Below are positions 49,401-60,433 of a stretch of DNA of 64,000 bases, piece by piece (within the stretch, counting starts at the first letter, position 1; every line of letters starts with the position of its first letter). The translations under genes and the position numbers were made by a program. A model generated the notes under the pieces. That model saw only the letters and a list, made by a program, of their open reading frames with translations. It was not told where the DNA came from and did not search any database. This DNA comes from Antedon mediterranea (lineage: Eukaryota; Echinodermata; Crinoidea; Comatulida; Antedonidae), in NCBI RefSeq assembly GCF_964355755.1, contig NC_092672.1:11590501-11654500 (forward strand), read 5' to 3'.

Positions 49401-52400
49401 CGGATGCAGAAGAAAAAAAAGAAAGATTTCAAAGAGACACCATATCTGTACTATTTGAAATTTATTGATCTGCCTAGAGAGTCACTACAGTGTTTGTTTA
49501 CACTTTTGGTTTCCATTCTGCTGTGCTTTGTGGGGAGAGTGATCTTTTATATCATTCTATTTTTATTATACAACATAATAGAATAAAATGAATAAGATTA
49601 CAATTAAGCTACACTGTTTATAAAGCTGAATTACCTACAAATTGAAAGCGTGAATTCATATTCGTTAATAAGTTAAAATATTTGTGTTTTTTTAACCTCT
49701 CTACTAAACGCATGTTTTATAAAACCACTACCCAGTTATTGTCACTTCGTGGCATCATTAACAAATTCATTAACAATAGTTTGATAAACAAAAATAAATT
49801 AAATTAATTGTAAATGATTTTTGTGATGAACTTTTGATTAAGCAGGTCTTTTAGGTGCAGCGCCTTAAAAATCTATTATGGATATATTTTTAAATTTTTA
49901 TTTATTATTATTGTCTTTAGGTACGGATTACCAAAAGTAAATGAATCACTGTCCTATCATATAGGTGGTAATCCCCTGTTACAAGGGCTGTTTAGCTCAC
50001 CGGGGTAACCCTCTACTCGTTTTGCATGATGAAATGGACACCATCGGGCTACCGATAATGAAATTTTAATAATGGTAAAAAAAAAAGTAATGTTGGGAAG
50101 AGTTGGTCTGGAGGAGTCTGGTTTGTGAAGAGTTTTCCGGAGAGTTATATAGGGAGAGTATATAAATCAGTCAAACGTAAGAAAATTCCCAAAAATTCAA
50201 AATACGAAATATAATAATATACTCACAGCAAACAACCAGATGGATATGTACCTTGCGATTAGTACTCGTCCCCAGATACAAACAAAGAATATTTTGTAGA
50301 ATAAAGACGAGTCCTAAAAATAATGTAAATACAAGTAAAATTATTATTTAAATAATCATATTCCCCCAACCCCTGATCCAATTTTTGATAAGCGTGGTTC
50401 CCACTAGCAATGCAAAAAGAACATGGAGATTGAGTTTTAGTTGTACATCTAGTACAGGGCAGTATTTTAATTTTTATATATTATAAGTTAAATTCTACTT
50501 ATATACACTGAATGCGACTATAAATTGATTCATTCACAATTACAGTGTTATTATTGTTGAATCAGCAAAATAGTCAGTCAGTGGAGTAAATTTTAAGTGG
50601 CAAATGTTTTTTGAATGTTTTTAATATTTCTGCCAGGAAAGCAATTATTTTGTAATCTATGTACGGTAGGAATAACCTAATATTAAAAACTAATTTATTT
50701 TAAACATTGTTGATTTTTTAATATATAAAAGATTCCTAACAATCCAAACAATTCTTTCTTTATTTATTTTATATTAAAATAATGTATGGATTTTTAAATT
50801 GATTTAATACATCACTATTTTAGACTGTAAAATTATTTACATACGTTAAACTCTTGACTGGAAAGGAATTCCGTAGGAAATAGAGAGCCTAGGATAGTGT
50901 GCGCCATTGCATACACAACTCCCATGAATAAGCGTTTCAAAGCTGGAATCGTTGTAGCTGGAGGTTTGCCATCAGAATTTGCCAAAAACTTCTCATCAAC
51001 AAAGTCTTGGAAACGTCGCATAGGAAACTATGAATGAAAACTAAAATAGTTTAAAAATTAATTCTTACGTTAAAGATGTATTGTCCCCCTGAAAAAAATA
51101 ATTATTAACAATTTTTTTTTTAAATATACCATTTTAATGTCACATAATAGTTATCCACTTTGACCAAAAAATAGATCGAAAAAAAATGTATTTACCTTAA
51201 AAAACTGTAATTTAAAGTAAAAAATAGTCAAATTGGCTGCCAGCCAATGGATTTTTGGTTAAATTTAACCATTTATTTTGTCATTTTATAAGTGAAAACA
51301 TTGATTTTTTTCTTTTTTTTTCTACTGAAGTGATTAACTTTATTAAAACTACAAAATAACCTATTCAAAGTCTGATTTAATTAATCTTCATTTTTCATGT
51401 TTTTGGGGGACAATACATCTTTAAGGCTCATTTACAGTAGGATGATACTGATGGCCAATAAATAGATAACTGTGCATTTTTTCTACATAAAACAAAAGAA
51501 TTTTAAAAGTTTTCATTCTAGAACTATAAGATTACCATCTATGCTGCTTTTGATGAAAATACTGAAATGTATTCACTCAATCAAATGATGAGCAATAATA
51601 TCGTGATGGTACTGTTCTAGTAGTTTTACTACGCCTAGTAGTTTTCAAAATAGAAAAATGTGTAATTTGACCCCTATGACCTTAAAACCCCTTAAAAAGT
51701 ATGTTTCACTGAACTGATTTTGGTAGATTTTGGAAATGATCTTCCCAGATGCTTATAGAATCAAATAAAAAAGGTTTGGAAACTATTGCAATTTGTTTTG
51801 TTATACGCCATTTTTTGTCATAGATTGACTGGACTATATTGATCATGATCTCATTTAATTGAATTTTTACAAATATTATCTTTATAGGGTTATCCTATAG
51901 TTCTAGAATGTAAACTGTTTAGATGTCTTTTGTTTTATGTTAGACAAATTTATGTTTTTTTATTTATCGTCTATCGTCCTAGTGTTAATGGGCCTTTATT
52001 AATTATGATTTATCCTAATATGATGAAACTAAAAAATATAATGACCTATTTATGCTAATGTCCTGCTACATAAAAGGTGTGGCAATATTAGAGGAAATAC
52101 TAAAACAAATACTGATTGGTGGATTAAAATCTCAAACTAGGTTAATTACTGTATATGCAATTGTTGAAAGAAAACATGATTATGTAAAAAGTCCTCCAAG
52201 AACGTTAATTACACCAGTAATTAGTACTACAGTACCAACCAGAACGTCTGGCGAAAAAGCGTCGTACGCGTCAAAAAATTGGACTTATTCTGGATGCATT
52301 CAAATTGGGGGGTTACGGGTTCTTCTGGTCGGTACTGTACTACTACTAAATGATATTATCGCGCCTGTATTAGAATTAATTATGTGCAATAGAATGCAAA

Positions 52401-55209
52401 TAATTCTTACAAACTTAATATTTTATTTCAAATGTTAAACAATGACTGCAATCAACATACTTGTGGTCCTACTAAATAGCCCCCAAAATAGAAGGTATAA
52501 CTGGTGATCTCCAACAGACTTGGTGCGGCTTTGATACATAGCTGACTTTGCTCTTTTGAAAGTTCTCCCTATATAAACAAAACACAGAAAATAAATTCAT
52601 AAACATATTATTAGGATTTCAAAATCAGGTGGAATTGAAGTTGTCAATTTTGATATTCACACATAAAAAATCTGTTTGTAAGAAATATAATTATAAAGGA
52701 TTTTCTCACACCCTTTGTATCACGAATTGAGTGCAACTAACAGAACCGACCGCTTACACCCCAAGAGTGTGTCGTAATAAAGAAAGTTAATGCAACATTT
52801 TACCGATGATTTCCTCATATTTATTTGTAAATTCTATTTTTCGTTTTGTTTTAACCTCTGTACAGTATAAATTATTATTTTAGCACAATAAAATTGAATT
52901 TAAAACAACTTACGATAATAAATTGAGTGTACTCACCTGTGGACGGTGGCCATCATAGAGGTCAAAGGCCAATCCAATCAGTCGTAAACACATAATGCAT
53001 TGTGGGGTAGTCCATAGGATGTCATAGTCATCAGTGGATACAACGAGGTAGGCTATCACTAGGTATGACTTACATTTAAAGTAAAATAAAATTTAATAAA
53101 CTTTTCCATCAATTATTTAGTAAATTATATAAAATATAAAAAAGTAGTTACCTTTAAGTCCCCCTCTCAATATTTATAAAGACAAATACTACATGGTAAA
53201 TTAATACAAAACAATGGTTGTAAATTCTGCCTATTTAGTCTTTTTGTTTAGCATTTTGATATATACCGTTAAAAGAATTATTTCCTGATACTTTACACAC
53301 ACCTTAATTAGTTTATCATAGTACATGAAAAACAAGAAAAGCTGTTTGATTTGATATTAAAGTGCCTTTAACTAACGTTTGTCCTTAGACAAAGGTATAG
53401 AATTTATATAGAATTATCTGTAATTATTAATCATAATTTAGGCTAAATACGTATGATGCTGTTTTTCAGTGTAACATGTTATGTAACTGAGGCCCTTTTT
53501 GTTTATCAACATTTTAAGTTCACTTAGGTTGACCCTGGTCTCCCCAATTTCAGTTTTTTTTGTTATGTATATACTCAAATAGACCAAATAAATAATGAAA
53601 TGAAATATAACATACACATTTGCCTTTTAGGACCTGTTTCTGTTGCAACTGCTCAAAATACGGTATTTTTTATACCGTATTTTCAGTTGGCCAGACATTT
53701 TAGCTTTTATAGATACTTACGAGGTTGAATGTAAAAGAGATGATGACCATTGGTAATGTTCCACCCAAGATCGCAAGTATTAAGTAGTTTGCCAAAATGT
53801 TAATCAAGGAATGGTACAAGTAGATTCCTGAAAATTAACATTTTAGAATTATTGTAAATATACAAACAGTACAAACAATCTACAATAAAAATAAATCAAA
53901 GAATAGAATAATTATTTAATTATCTAATATTGTTGTATACTGTACTGCACAATCAATTATAAATATATTATATATTTCAAGATGCCGTTAAAAGTAAAAC
54001 TAAAATGTTATAGTTTGAAATTACAAGATACATACCATAGCAGAAGTATGAAATAATAAGACCAGTTACCGAGAAGTAAACATGCTTAACTGTTGAACTT
54101 TTTCCGTGTAAAAAATCCCTCTGAAACCATGCCAATAAATAACCTGAAATATGTAAAAAAATATATATATATTCAGAGCCGAGCACCTGAAGATTGAGTT
54201 CATACTCATTAAACAGCCTGTAGTGCAATAAAATGTTCAGTTGGTAATTTACTAGCGTCTTTATCATTTATTTATATTTGGCTCTACATTTTGTATTGAG
54301 CACTTTCGCTTGTCATGATCTGCGTTAAATTTACCACAATTTATATATATTGTCATATATTTAGTTGCAAGCCTGTAGCCAAAATTAGAGGGATTTATTT
54401 TTCCACAAATGGAGCAATAATCGCCATGAGAATTGTACACCATGCAATTCAGTGTTTTAGATGCTACTGTATATTAATTAAAACGGGACCCACCATTAAA
54501 ACATATAAAGATATGGTATATCAATTTATTTTCTTATATTATATTGAGGATTCGAAAAATACAAATACATTAAAATAAAGTACATGATTGAATAGTTAAA
54601 ATATCTTTTAAACAATCATTTGTTTTTGCCTTAAACGGTCAGATTTAGCCTATAAAAGTTGAAAGTTTTGGCCAAAAACATCATGACATTAGCATTTGTC
54701 GTTTCATCGAAAACGTTTTTCTGATGGCGGCTCAACTTGGCTTAATTAATCACCACCACCTGTGTGTGAACCCCAGCAGGGCCAGGCTAGGCTAGTACCG
54801 GTAGGCCCCTACTAGCTAGCTAGGTTATGATATGATGGAAATAGACCTAGGCCTATCTATGTTATGGGCTAGTAGGCCTATGTGCTACTGGCCTACTGGC
54901 TAGGCACTACCTAGCCTAGGGATGTCTAGGATAGGCTTGTCCTCCTTCAGCTCCTGCTTACTACAAAGGCTAGGCCTAGGCCCTCTTAGGCCTACTACTA
55001 GCTAGTCCTAGGCTAGCCTAGTAGTATAGGCCTACTAGTACTAGCCTAGGCCTAGTAGGCCTAGCCTAGGCCTAGATAGGCTAGGCGGCCTAGCCTAAAA
55101 GTTAAAGGCCCTAGGCCTACTTACCACACAGTACTGCAAACAACAGTCGTATCCCTGGTTCTGGAATTTCAGTAAGATTTGAAATATACTGCAACAAATA
55201 TCCCAACAT
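46454..55209 (-). CDS. LPCAT3: Lysophospholipid acyltransferase LPCAT3/MBOAT5
   Basis: Twelve exons on the minus strand: 55209-55125, 54143-54036, 53827-53721, 53068-52937, 52568-52461, 51027-50845, 50313-50227, 49048-48882, 48733-48586, 48006-47848, 47346-47249 and 46505-46454. Every phase matches, giving 477 aa, near the ~487 aa of the vertebrate enzyme. The family re-acylates lysophospholipids with polyunsaturated acyl-CoA in the ER membrane (Lands cycle). Family landmarks are DDYDILWTTPQCIMCLRLIG, SLLEITSYTFYFGGYLVGPQ and EGSCILSGLAFNGYDD. The MBOAT active site has the NINT asparagines (316 or 318) and H353 in LALWHG. Repeated hydrophobic segments fit a multi-pass protein. The C-terminus is a short K/E-rich tail without a KKxx ending. 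Exon 1 is followed by a GGCCTA-rich tract in intron 1. Confidence 0.95.
48160..48293. mobile_element. MITE, TCTACA-terminal family
   Basis: The left end is TTAAGCCTGTCTACACTTTA and the right end is TTTGATACTGTACACAGAGC followed by TTAAAG. The interior shares ATGTGATATGC and TACCATTATTTGG words with the family. It is intronic in LPCAT3. Confidence 0.7.
48342..48540. mobile_element. MITE, TCTACA-terminal family
   Basis: The left end is TAAAGTTCTGTCTACAAACT and the right end is GTCTGACAGTGTAGACAGAG followed by GTTAAA. Three tandem TATCACTACCATATTTG words make it longer than its neighbours. It lies 49 bp from the previous copy and is intronic in LPCAT3. Confidence 0.75.
49206..49400. repeat. Interspersed repeat with (TAA)n and TAGCGC...CACTTTACA
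   Basis: A TAATAATAATAA run is followed by ACTTGATATAGCGC, CAATGCACTTTACA and a GAGGAGAGATTTGAAGGCAC/GACGGATGTCA block. This layout, a microsatellite next to an AGCGC...GCACTTTACA word, is a very common dispersed repeat in aquatic animal genomes (general knowledge). It is intronic in LPCAT3. Confidence 0.55.
51074..51420. mobile_element. TTAA-flanked MITE, complete copy (347 bp)
   Basis: The left end AGATGTATTGTCCCCCTGA and right end GGGGGACAATACATCT are inverted repeats of about 16 bp. The element is directly flanked by TTAA (51070-51073 and 51421-51424). The interior includes AGTTATCCACTTTGACCAAA, seen reversed at 5110-5190. It is intronic in LPCAT3 and the clearest member of this family. 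Confidence 0.85.
54775..55125. repeat. TAGGCCTA low-complexity tract
   Basis: Dense CTAGGCCTAG, TAGCCTAGG and GGCCTACTA words occupy the first part of LPCAT3 intron 1 and abut the exon 1 donor. It is similar to 19385-19662. Many short perfect palindromes make this tract prone to slippage. Confidence 0.8.
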
Positions 55210-56564
55210 TTTCGCTAAATAATTATTGAATTTTATTAACTAAAAACACCACCACTAGGCCTCAGGAGGCTAGATAGTAGAGGTACGTACGGTAGATAGG
55301 CCAGGTAGGTGTTCAGAGGGAGCACGCCACACGCATGGGGGGCTTTACGTTTACACAATTGAAAAAAATCGTACGATTTCATGAATTGCGCCCCCTCTCC
55401 CAAATCGATTGACAATATGACACGCTACACACGTCAAAAAGTTGCGTACACTGTTAGGAAATCCCTACTAACTGTACATTTTATTATTTTGTATTTTCTG
55501 ACTACTGTACCAGCAATGCATGAACAAATAAAACAAATGAATAACAATTTTACTGAATATTGACATAACTCGAAAACTGTCGCCAATAAATTCAGTTTTC
55601 GTTTTATGTCAATTTTCAGTAATAAATGTTTGTCGTAACCATAATATTATACGAATTTGGAAACTTGTACGGCCCAAAAAACTGTTCTGTAACTTTTTAT
55701 TGTAGGCCTAATTGTCCAGAGTTAATGATAATTATCTAAAATATAATCATTTAAAATTACACACGCAAGCAATTTTAACACACGTTTTAGAAAACTTTTC
55801 TAAAGTAAGCCTATTGATTTATAGTGAAATATTCAAGGTCACTTCTAGAAATTAAACATTCAAAACTTCAAACATAAAGAGTAATGACATGGTTATAATG
55901 ATCGTTGAACTTTATTGACATACAGGTAGGCTACAACAGCAAACAAGAAGAGGCCTAATAATAGTAGGCTACAGATTAACTTTGTTTTCAACTACTTTAA
56001 ATTTTGCAATCGACATAACCAGTGCTGTAATGTTTATGCTCCTAAAATAGTAGTTTAGGCCTATTTTCATTTTAAAATGTCTATTATCAGGAATTTTCTG
56101 TGTATTCGAATTATTTTACCAATAATGTGAAAGTAAGGCCCCATGCTCACATGTTGACATCCTTATCATAGTCCCGCTAAACTCATTTCAGCTTCTTAGA
56201 GGATAGGATAATATTTCATGGATTTAGAGTCACTGTTTTATATATAGAACTTTATTGCAAAAGGAAACCACAATCTAATCTATTCACTACCGCATCTTTA
56301 TTCTTAGTCATCTGTTTTCCAGGTCTTCCAGAATAGTTTTCTACCTTTACTTAATAGTTGAACAAGAAATCCCTTTATCAACCTCGCATGTCTCATAAAT
56401 AAAGGTAAATTAAATTGATAGGCACGCCAGTCATGTTTTGATCGTAAATTATCTACATTCAGCTGCAGTTTTTAATCATAAATTCCGCCACAGTTATCGA
56501 TATCGGTAGCTAGTTTACCGAAAAGAACATCCAGAATAGTTTACGTTAAAACTCATCTAAAATT
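55210..56564. other. Divergent spacer: LPCAT3 to first Ig gene
   Basis: This is the 5' flank of LPCAT3 (minus) and of the first Ig gene (plus). TATATATAG at about 56238-56246 is the only TATA-like word I see, too far upstream of the Ig start to be assigned. No gene or clear repeat is found. Confidence 0.45.
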
Positions 56565-57269
56565 ATGTTACGTTTTTGTTTTGCAACTGTGTATATTCTG
56601 TTTGCTGTTCAAGCACAAACTGGATCATTTGCAGCACTTTTATACAAACCTCCAAATAATGTCAACGTGCGAGTTGGCGAGACTTTTAATTTAAGCTGTG
56701 GAATATCATATCAAACTGAAGGTGAAAACCGTGCTTGGATTCGATACATAGATAATAACCCTTTTATTCTGAGCGTAGCTGACGGTAATTACGGACCGAA
56801 CAAACTTAGGCAAACGGTAGCGAAAACCACGGAATATGCGATCATTATTCGAGATGCTGTTTCTTCCGACGAAGGATTTTACGAATGCGGAGTTCTTGAC
56901 AGATCGCTGTATACACCACTGGCAACTGCAATAGTAACAGTTATAGAAGTTGCAACAGAATACGTTACGCCAACAGTCCTGCAGAAAACCGAACTGCAAA
57001 CATCACAGTTTGGCAGACATAAAAACAAGACGATTACTCAGTTGCCTCCGACTTGGACAACCAACCAAGTGCGAACCGTATCAGTGGGCCTAAGAGGAGA
57101 CGAATTGCAAGATACGACAGACACGTACACGATCAGTGAAATGATTTCAATGGAATTCAATGTTACTTTACACGATATGGATGTGACATATGAAAATGGG
57201 AAATCAAAGTTGTTGATAAGTTGTGAACAACTCTTTTTTGTTTTAATGTTTGCATTTTTTGTGGACTGA
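56565..57269 (+). CDS. Single V-type Ig domain, probably GPI-anchored protein 1
   Basis: One uninterrupted exon of 234 aa beginning MLRFCFATVYILFAVQA, a good signal peptide. The Ig domain spans about residues 27-128, with C45 (FNLSCG), W58 and C108 in SSDEGFYECG, the usual disulfide pair, core Trp and D-x-G-x-Y-x-C pattern. A 75-residue stalk rich in T, S and V follows, with N-glycosylation sites (NKT, NVT). It ends in a short hydrophobic run (LLISCEQLFFVLMFAFFVD) reaching the C-terminus with no cytoplasmic tail, typical of a GPI-anchor signal (inference). It belongs to the same cluster as the genes near 60.4 and 62.8 kb but its stalk is unrelated. A cell-surface recognition role is likely but unproven. 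Confidence 0.85.
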   Translation: MLRFCFATVYILFAVQAQTGSFAALLYKPPNNVNVRVGETFNLSCGISYQTEGENRAWIRYIDNNPFILSVADGNYGPNKLRQTVAKTTEYAIIIRDAVSSDEGFYECGVLDRSLYTPLATAIVTVIEVATEYVTPTVLQKTELQTSQFGRHKNKTITQLPPTWTTNQVRTVSVGLRGDELQDTTDTYTISEMISMEFNVTLHDMDVTYENGKSKLLISCEQLFFVLMFAFFVD

Positions 57270-57534
57270 TGGAATCGCTAAAAGGGACATCAATAATTAT
57301 TTTAGTAATACAGTACATCTTTTCTTTTACAGTAACTTATATGATGCCTAATAAGTAGTGGTTATAGTATTGTAATTATGTAACAGGCCTATAATGTAAC
57401 TTTGAGAGATATTGTTGTTATGCTTAAATTGTATAAAATAAGGTACCGGTATAAAATACATGGATGACGATTATTAAATAAAATTTAAAGTTGATCAGTT
57501 TTCGAAAATGTTTGTTTGTTTGTTTGTGTTTATA

Positions 57535-57905
57535 CTGGGCGACCTCTTCAGTCAAAGACTGGTCTCCCAGAGGGCCCAGTTGGTGATCAGTGGTAACCCC
57601 TTACTCGTCTCGAAAGATGTACTAGGTTCTTTAAAGTGCACACGAGCTAGATGTGTACACTGGTGGACCTACGGTTTATAGTCCTTATCCAAGAAGACTC
57701 GTAAAGCTTGGTTCCCACTAGAACGTAACTCAAGGACGTAAACGCAACGCAAGCGTTTTAACCAATGACATGCGAAGTTATAGGCAGTTAGCAATCACAA
57801 GCGAATAAGCGTCCTTGTGTTGCGTCGCCAGTGGGAACCACGCATTATACCACCAGAACCATGGAGTGAGTGAGCCTCGAACCCCCGCCGATGTTATGGC
57901 TACGG
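57535..57905 (-). repeat. SINE-like interspersed repeat, copy 2, MITE-interrupted
   Basis: Shares CTCGTCTCGAAAGATGTACT, CCTACGGTTTATAGTCCTTA and ATGGAGYGAGTGAGCCTCGA with 2526-2846. It is split at GAAGACTCGT by a GGTTCCCAC MITE (57703-57843) and resumes at TACCACCAGAACC. Copy 1 shows the uninterrupted site. Confidence 0.75.
57703..57843. mobile_element. GGTTCCCACT hairpin MITE 1 (nested)
   Basis: It starts AAAGCTTGGTTCCCACTAGA and ends GCCAGTGGGAACCACGC. Inner arms carry GGACGTAAACGCAACGCAAG against GCGTCCTTGTGTTGCGTC. It is inserted in the SINE-like repeat. Confidence 0.8.
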
Positions 57906-58222
57906 ATAAGCACGGTATTTCTTATTTTAAGTGACTGAAAAAAGGTGGTAGAAGTGTAGCTTCGGATTTAAAATGTCTACTATTGTTTATATAAGCCAAC
58001 ATTGATAATAATAATCCTTATAAGAAGCCACTTATTTTTCATCGGCGGTAAAGTACTATGATCATCTTGAAATAAGCCAATTTTGTAAGTGTTGCTATAT
58101 GAATTTTTTTGGAATGTTATAAGATACAACATTCATCAAAATTGTCTGCCTTTATGCAAAATTCGCTTCAGATGTATTTTAATTATCTGAAACGTAGCCT
58201 ATATTTAAATCTTACTGGGCAT

Positions 58223-58450
58223 AAAGATCGGTTCCATTTGAACACAACACAAGGACGTAAGCGCATCGCGCGCAAGCGAGTTGAACAATGACAAGCGAAA
58301 GTCCGGATAATCCATCACGTGATTGTAAGACGTGACGAAACGAAAAGTGAGTGACGGCAACACCAGTTCAAATAATCCATCGCTTGTGATTGGTAAATTT
58401 ACTTGCGTTGCGCTTACGTCCTTGCATTGCGTCCAAGTGGGAAACAAGCT
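58223..58450. mobile_element. GGTTCCCACT hairpin MITE 2
   Basis: A diverged left end (AAAGATCGGTTCCATTTGAA) pairs with the right end CCAAGTGGGAAACAAGCT. Inner arms have CAAGGACGTAAGCGC against GCGCTTACGTCCTTGC. Confidence 0.7.
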
Positions 58451-58631
58451 CCCGTCGGATGACATATTAAAAAACTAAGACCAATTGTGTGTAAAGAGGA
58501 CTTTGCTAATTTGATTTAGGTAGACCAAATACAATGGGATTTCTTCAATGTGAAAACAGGTAGAAAAACAAGCACAGTCATGTTAAGGCGATGTAATGCA
58601 CCCCCCCACCCCCCATACATCGTTAAACGTT

Positions 58632-58858
58632 AAAGCGTGGTTCCCACTAGGACGCTACGTAACGCAACGCAGCGACGTATTGACGTAAAGTGCTGTATTG
58701 CGTAATCACAAGTGGGAACCGACGACACATATAGTGCTGCAAACATCGCAGATTTTATTTCGCGCAGGCGGGGGAAAACACAATTATCGGAAGGGTATTT
58801 TCTTATGTTGCGATACGTAGGTTACGTTACGTTGTGTTGCTAGTGGGAACCACGCTTT
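58632..58858. mobile_element. GGTTCCCACT hairpin MITE 3
   Basis: It starts AAAGCGTGGTTCCCACTAGG and ends TAGTGGGAACCACGCTTT, nearly perfect inverted termini. The interior has GACGTATTGACG and AAGTGGGAACCGACGAC, shared with members 4 and 6. Confidence 0.85.
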
Positions 58859-59214
58859 TCATCCTGAAACAGGAAACAGAATCCATTTGGCCGAAGTCAG
58901 CTTTGACCGATTGGGTTTTATTTTATATTCGTTTCTTTCTTTACCCAGTCAGCAATTACCCAGTTATCTCTCCCGTTCATGTGGTTTTCATGTCACATAG
59001 GGGTTAGTATAGTCAAAATTCTAAGAAAGGAAAAGATAGTCAAATAACATAGTACAGTCTTAATTCTCCTTACACATAATAATATGTACCTACAGAGTGT
59101 CATAAATATAAACCAAGCTTTCACAATAGATGACACGATATAGGCCTGCATCAGCCATTCTAACGTAACAATCAACGACTAATGTAACATTAACCACTAA
59201 CGTAACAATTTCAT

Positions 59215-59427
59215 TAAGCGCGTGGTTCCCACTAGAACGCAACGCAGCGACGTATTGACACAAAGTGATGTATTGCGTAATCACAAGTGGGAACCGACGA
59301 CGCAACAGTTCTGCAAACATCGCAGGTTTGAATTCACACTGGCGGGGGCAAATACAATGATTGGAAGGGCATTTTCTTACGTTGCGTAGATTACGTTACG
59401 TTACGTCGCTAGTGGGAACCACGCTTT
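59215..59427. mobile_element. GGTTCCCACT hairpin MITE 4
   Basis: Termini AAGCGCGTGGTTCCCACTAG and CTAGTGGGAACCACGCTTT. The interior is close to member 3 (GTATTGCGTAATCACAAGTG), so these two form a subfamily. Confidence 0.85.
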
Positions 59428-59457
59428 AACCACTAACGTAACAACAGTTTAACCACT

Positions 59458-59638
59458 AAAGCGGGGTTCCCACTGGCGACGCAACGCAAGGACGTAACGC
59501 AACGCAATTGAATTGACCAATCACAAGCGATGGCTTATTCGCTTTTGATTGCTAACTGTCTATAACTTCGCTTGTCATTGGTTAAAACGCTTGCGTTGCG
59601 TTTACGTCCTTGCGTTACGTTCTAGTGGGAACCAAGCT
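59458..59638. mobile_element. GGTTCCCACT hairpin MITE 5
   Basis: Termini AAAGCGGGGTTCCCACTGGC and TAGTGGGAACCAAGCTT. The interior contains GACCAATCACAAGCGATGG, like member 1. It abuts member 6. Confidence 0.85.
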
Positions 59639-59639
59639 T

Positions 59640-59926
59640 AAAGCTTGGTTCCCATTAGGACGCAACGCAAGGACGTAGACGCAACGCAAGGTGATTTGAC
59701 CAATCTCAAGCGAAGGATTGGTCAACTCACTTTGAAGAACGCAACGCAACGACGTATTGACGCAAAGTGCTGTATGGTGTAATCACAAGTGGGAACCGAC
59801 GACGCAACAGTGCTGCAAAAATCGGTTTGATTTCACGCAAGCGGGGACAAACACAATTATTAGAAGGGCATTTGCTTACGTTGCGTAGATTGCGTTACGG
59901 TGCGTCGCTAGTGGGAAACAAGCTTT
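59640..59926. mobile_element. GGTTCCCACT hairpin MITE 6
   Basis: Termini AAGCTTGGTTCCCATTAGGA and CTAGTGGGAAACAAGCTTT. It begins with a member-1-like arm and continues with a member-3-like interior, so it looks recombinant or nested. The neighbouring bases are TTA and TAA. Confidence 0.8.
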
Positions 59927-60433
59927 AATGTTACATTAGTGGTTGATTATTACGTTAGTGGGTTATACAAGGCCTACCAATCAGGCTAATATAATTCGAT
60001 TCCAACATTATATTATCACTGTATTATATAAACAAAATGAATGGGCTATGTTAAGTGTGTACAATGTTGCTTCTTATATTGGACGACCTGTTTTATTAAT
60101 ACCTTTATTTAAAAAATTTTAGAATGTCACTGTTTATGTTTATTAGCCTATACTAATTGCGAAAACAAATATAAAACAAGGGAATCTATACCCGTTTATA
60201 TATTCACATTAATTTAATGGTTGCCCTTGATCATTAATGTAAGTTCTAATCCATCCTAATGTTTGTTTTAACCAATGAAAGCCTAATTATAAAAGTTTAT
60301 GTAAATAATAGAATAATATAATATTTACCGAAGCACGTTCTGAAATAAATAGAATTAAACAGTGTTCAGTAGTATCCGTGAGAAATTGACAGGTTGGTGC
60401 TCACAAGGACGTCTGAAGAACGTCTGTGTCGTA

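Larger units (their letters stand above)
57270..60393. other. MITE-rich spacer between Ig genes 1 and 2
   Basis: 3.1 kb without coding sequence. It holds an interspersed SINE-like repeat (57535-57905) with a hairpin MITE inserted in it, then five more members of the same MITE family. About 60010-60393 is the upstream flank of Ig gene 2; nothing regulatory is recognisable there. Confidence 0.65.

Noticed and set aside
52052-52438. 128-aa plus-strand frame inside LPCAT3 intron 5
   Set aside because: The longest intronic frame outside repeats, but no domain, no splice partners and a composition like translated AT-rich DNA. Worth only an expression check.
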